A stretch of DNA of 8,250 nucleotides from NCBI GenBank assembly GCA_036508635.1, contig DATCGY010000157.1:1-8250 (forward strand). Direction: 5' to 3'. Of the stretch, positions 6,300 through 8,250 are shown one piece after another. The DNA is from FEN-727 sp036508635 (GTDB taxonomy: Bacteria; Actinomycetota; Geothermincolia; Fen-727; Anoxymicrobiaceae). Each line of letters starts with the position of its first letter. Positions within the stretch are counted from its first letter, which is position 1. The position numbers were made by a program, and so were the translations under genes. The notes beneath the pieces are model-generated. The model was not told the origin of the DNA. It saw only the letters and a list, made by a program, of their open reading frames with translations, and made no database searches.

Positions 6300-6306
6300 G
6301 CACATC
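6245..6306 (+). promoter_or_regulatory. protector (anti-antiterminator) helix over the Met codons
   Basis: GATGTGC (6245-6251), which includes the second and third Met codons' bases and the Cys codon, is perfectly complementary to GCACATC (6300-6306) just after the leader stop. Inside it are a small CAGC/GCTG stem (6251-6254 with 6268-6271, sharing C6251 with the outer helix) and a hairpin TCGG-G-CGC (6273-6280) with GCGCCGA (6288-6294). Together these would occupy the antiterminator strand when no ribosome is stalled on the Met run. This corresponds to the 1:2 structure of classical attenuators. Predicted by eye only. Confidence 0.55.
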
Positions 6307-6347
6307 CCAGCTCTGATTCTCCTCAAGAACCCGCGGCCCAGCGAGGC
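6263..6347 (+). promoter_or_regulatory. antiterminator of the metYX attenuator
   Basis: GCCTCGCTG (6263-6271) is perfectly complementary to CAGCGAGGC (6339-6347) in the terminator loop and 3' side. After a 4-base bulge (TTCG), GGC (6276-6278) pairs with GCC (6336-6338) and GCGGG (6279-6283) pairs with CCCGC (6330-6334), with one bulged G at 6335. In all, 17 pairs capture the core of the terminator's 5' arm and its loop, so this helix and the terminator exclude each other. A ribosome waiting at the Met triplet 6240-6248 should leave 6263 onward free. Folding energies were not computed. Confidence 0.7.
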
Positions 6348-6366
6348 GCCGGCGGGTTTTTTCTTT
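6325..6366 (+). terminator. intrinsic terminator/attenuator in front of metY
   Basis: AAGAACCCGC (6325-6334) pairs with GCGGGTTTTT (6352-6361), 10 pairs including one G-U. Inner GGC (6335-6337) pairs with GCC (6348-6350), and a T-run TTTTTTCTTT (6357-6366) follows. It lies inside the metY leader, 53 bases before the start codon and after a strong promoter, so it acts on metYX itself rather than on an upstream gene. Confidence 0.85.
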
Positions 6367-6369
6367 GGA

Positions 6370-6387
6370 GGCGCTTCCGGTAGCGCC
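6370..6387 (+). other. small hairpin between attenuator and metY
   Basis: GGCGCT (6370-6375) pairs with AGCGCC (6382-6387) around a 6-base loop, TCCGGT. It lies between the terminator T-run and the metY ribosome-binding site (GGAGGAG, 6411-6417). It might protect the 5' end of processed metY mRNA or shape initiation; no function is shown. Confidence 0.4.
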
Positions 6388-6419
6388 ATTGCCTGAAACA
6401 CACGATCACTGGAGGAGCA

Positions 6420-7718
6420 ATGAGCGAGTATAGACTGGACACGCTTGCGGTCCATGCGGGGCAGAACGGCGGGGATCCCACGACGGGAGCGCGTGCCGTT
6501 CCCATCTATCAGACCACATCATACGTATTCAACGACACCGAACATGCCGCCGACCTCTTTGCCTTGAAGGAGTTCGGAAACATCTACACGCGGATAATGA
6601 ACCCGACCACCGATGTCTTTGAGAAGCGGGTCGCCGCCCTGGAGGGCGGGACCGGAGCGCTTGGCGTGGCATCCGGTCAGGCCGCCGAGACTCTCGCCCT
6701 CCTGGGCATCACCGGGGTCGGCGACGAGATCGTATCGGCCGACAACCTCTATGGGGGGACCTACCAGCTTTTCCACTACACGTTCCCGAAGCTCGGTCGC
6801 ACGGTCAAGTTCGTCAACTCGGCGCGGCCCGAGGAGATCGAGAGCGCCATAACTGACAGAACACGGGCTGTCTATGCCGAGACCATAGGCAACCCCAAGC
6901 TCGACGTACCCGATTTCGATAGGATAGCCTCGATAGCACACAACGCGGGCATTCCGTTTGTCGTGGATAATACCGTGGGCATCGGGCTTGTGAAGCCGAT
7001 CGACCACGGGGCGGATATCGTGGTCGCCTCGGCCACGAAATACATCGGCGGACATGGGACCTCGATCGGAGGCGTGATCGTTGATTCAGGCAACTTCGAC
7101 TGGAGCAACGGTAAGTTCCCGGAGTTTACCGAACCTGACCCGAGCTATCACGGGATCGTCTTCTGGGACGCTCTTGGAAACCACCCGGATCTCGGGAACG
7201 TCGCCTTCATACTGAAAGTGCGCGTTCAACTCCTGCGCGATCTCGGTGCATCCTTGAGCCCGTTCAACTCCTGGCTCTTCCTGCAGGGCCTCGAGACACT
7301 GCCGCTGAGGCAGAAGAAGCACTCCGAGAATGCCCTGGCCGTGGCAAAGTATCTCGACTCCCACCCACTCGTGGCGTGGGTCAACTACCCAGGGCTTCAA
7401 GATCACCCCAGCCACGAACTCGCCCGGAAATACCTCGGCAAATACTTCGGCGGCATCGTCGGATTCGGCATCAGGGGCGGACTCGAGGCCGGCAAGCGCT
7501 TCATCGAGTCGGTCGAACTGCTTTCGCACCTCGCGAATATCGGCGACGCGAAAAGCCTGGTCATCCATCCCGCTTCGACGACTCACCAGCAACTGACCCG
7601 GGAGGAACAGGAAGCCACCGGTGTGACCGAAGACTTCGTGCGCCTGTCGATAGGACTTGAAGACCCAGAAGACATAAATTCCGACATCGACCAGGCTCTC
7701 AGGAAAGCCGTCCATTGA
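6420..7718 (+). CDS. metY: O-acetylhomoserine sulfhydrylase (O-acetylhomoserine aminocarboxypropyltransferase)
   Basis: A 432-aa PLP enzyme of the Cys/Met-metabolism family. MetY uses sulfide to convert O-acetyl-L-homoserine to homocysteine and acetate, the direct-sulfhydrylation route of methionine synthesis, in the cytoplasm. Visible hallmarks: the N-terminal LDTLAVHAGQ, YTRIMNPT (56-63) with the phosphate-binding Tyr and Arg of the neighbouring subunit, SGQAAE (85-90), Asp183 in VVDNT contacting the PLP nitrogen, and SATKYIGGHG (204-213) with the Schiff-base Lys207. Later motifs are IHPASTTHQQL and the substrate-binding Arg408 in VRLSIGLED. Length matches MetY (about 420-440) rather than the shorter MetB/MetC. 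The usual DNTFATP motif reads DNTVGIG here, a mild variant. ATG 6420 follows GGAGGAG (6411-6417). It is controlled by the attenuator upstream and followed 9 bases later by metX. Confidence 0.93.
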   Translation: MSEYRLDTLAVHAGQNGGDPTTGARAVPIYQTTSYVFNDTEHAADLFALKEFGNIYTRIMNPTTDVFEKRVAALEGGTGALGVASGQAAETLALLGITGVGDEIVSADNLYGGTYQLFHYTFPKLGRTVKFVNSARPEEIESAITDRTRAVYAETIGNPKLDVPDFDRIASIAHNAGIPFVVDNTVGIGLVKPIDHGADIVVASATKYIGGHGTSIGGVIVDSGNFDWSNGKFPEFTEPDPSYHGIVFWDALGNHPDLGNVAFILKVRVQLLRDLGASLSPFNSWLFLQGLETLPLRQKKHSENALAVAKYLDSHPLVAWVNYPGLQDHPSHELARKYLGKYFGGIVGFGIRGGLEAGKRFIESVELLSHLANIGDAKSLVIHPASTTHQQLTREEQEATGVTEDFVRLSIGLEDPEDINSDIDQALRKAVH

Positions 7719-7727
7719 GGAGCACTC

Positions 7728-8250
7728 ATGTCTCGACAGATCGCAAATGGAGTCAAACATAGAGGCAGCCTCGGCACAGTCGAACAGTCGTTCTTTACGT
7801 TCGCGAATCCGCCGGCCGAGCTGCCGCTCGACTGCGGTGACAGCATCGGTCCTCTGACCGTCGCCTACGAGACCTATGGCAGGCTGGACCCGGACCGGTC
7901 GAATGCCATCCTGATCCTGCACGCTTTCTCCGGCGACGCGCATGCCGCCGGCTTTCATGAAGGGGACTCAAAACCCGGTTGGTGGGACGACATGATAGGA
8001 CCGGGCAAAGCGTTCGATACTGACCGCTACTTCGTGATCTGCTCAAACGTGCTCGGCGGTTGCAGGGGAACGACGGGACCCTCCTCGGTCGACCCTACGA
8101 CGGGGAGACCGTACGGGCTCACGTTTCCCCTGGTGACGATCCCCGACATGGTGCGGGTCCAGGAGCGACTGGTTACCCACCTCGGGATCGAGAGACTACT
8201 TGGCGTTGCGGGTGGCTCGATGGGCGGCCAGCAGGTACTAGAGTGGCTGG
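7728..8250 (+). CDS. metX: homoserine O-acetyltransferase, N-terminal part (3' end outside window)
   Basis: An open frame of 174 codons from ATG 7728 runs off the window end. ATG is preceded by GAGGAG (7717-7722), which overlaps the metY stop. The protein is an alpha/beta-hydrolase-fold acyltransferase of the MetX family: PLTVAYETYGRLDP, the LILHAFSGDAHAAG oxyanion region (62-75), GWWDDMIGPGKAFDTDRYFVICSNVLGGCRGTTGPSS, and the nucleophile elbow GGSMGG (162-167) with Ser164. The catalytic Asp and His lie beyond the window. It would make O-acetylhomoserine from homoserine and acetyl-CoA, the substrate of the adjacent MetY. Family members differ between acetyl- and succinyl-CoA; pairing with a MetY-type sulfhydrylase favours acetyl. 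The operon order metY-metX with 9-base spacing suggests coupled expression. Confidence 0.93.
   Translation, partial: MSRQIANGVKHRGSLGTVEQSFFTFANPPAELPLDCGDSIGPLTVAYETYGRLDPDRSNAILILHAFSGDAHAAGFHEGDSKPGWWDDMIGPGKAFDTDRYFVICSNVLGGCRGTTGPSSVDPTTGRPYGLTFPLVTIPDMVRVQERLVTHLGIERLLGVAGGSMGGQQVLEWL

Noticed and set aside
6101..6419. SAM riboswitch or T-box in the metY leader
   Set aside because: I looked for the SAM-I core, SAM-II/IV-like signatures and the T-box sequence (AGGGTGG-N-ACCGCG) and saw none. The Met-codon ORF with antiterminator pairing explains the leader better. A covariance-model search would settle it.
6117..6455. 112-codon minus-strand frame across the metY leader
   Set aside because: No ribosome-binding site or recognisable protein; it overlaps the attenuator and the metY start and is explained by the GC-rich leader's base composition.
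7086..7958. 290-codon minus-strand frame opposite metY/metX
   Set aside because: It lies antisense to two genes whose products are clearly recognisable. Long antisense frames are expected in GC-rich coding DNA; its product resembles no known protein.

Overview
This window comes from a bacterial chromosome of moderately high GC. Genes are densely packed, nearly all on the + strand, and mostly preceded by good Shine-Dalgarno sequences; one gene starts with TTG. No lineage-specific marker is present. The combination of acyl-CoA ligases, a plant-type phytoene-desaturase-like flavoenzyme and direct-sulfhydrylation methionine genes behind a leader-peptide attenuator would fit an Actinomycetota lineage, but that is inference only.

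Layout. (1) Positions 1-3340 hold an acyl-activation cluster: the tail of an alpha/beta hydrolase, a stand-alone CoA-binding (alpha) subunit of the NDP-forming acyl-CoA synthetase family, and an AMP-forming acyl-CoA ligase behind its own likely promoter. (2) Positions 3341-5798 hold a regulator and its enzyme. A TetR-family gene with a TTG start lies behind a promoter overlapped by two tandem copies of a palindromic operator (TTAGTG-N2-CACTAA). It is translationally coupled (ATGA overlap) to a 497-aa FAD-dependent desaturase/oxidoreductase, and the unit ends at a strong intrinsic terminator. (3) Positions 5799-6064 hold no gene but contain nested inverted repeats. (4) From 6065 there is a methionine biosynthesis operon: a near-consensus promoter, a leader of about 320 nt, then metY (O-acetylhomoserine sulfhydrylase) and metX (homoserine O-acetyltransferase, cut by the window end).

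The most notable element is the metYX leader. It contains a 40-codon ORF (6177-6299) with a good ribosome-binding site and a run of Met-Met-Met-Cys-Ser-Met-Pro-Met codons. It is followed by an intrinsic terminator (6325-6366) just before metY. The leader stretch immediately after the first Met codons (6263-6283) is complementary to the 5' arm and loop of that terminator (17 base pairs with two bulges). A second helix (6245-6251 with 6300-6306) ties up the Met codons themselves. This is the full logic of ribosome-mediated transcription attenuation, here apparently sensing charged methionyl-tRNA (perhaps also cysteinyl-tRNA). I see no SAM riboswitch or T-box. MetX would acetylate homoserine and MetY would convert the product to homocysteine, so the leader would adjust homocysteine/methionine synthesis to methionine supply.
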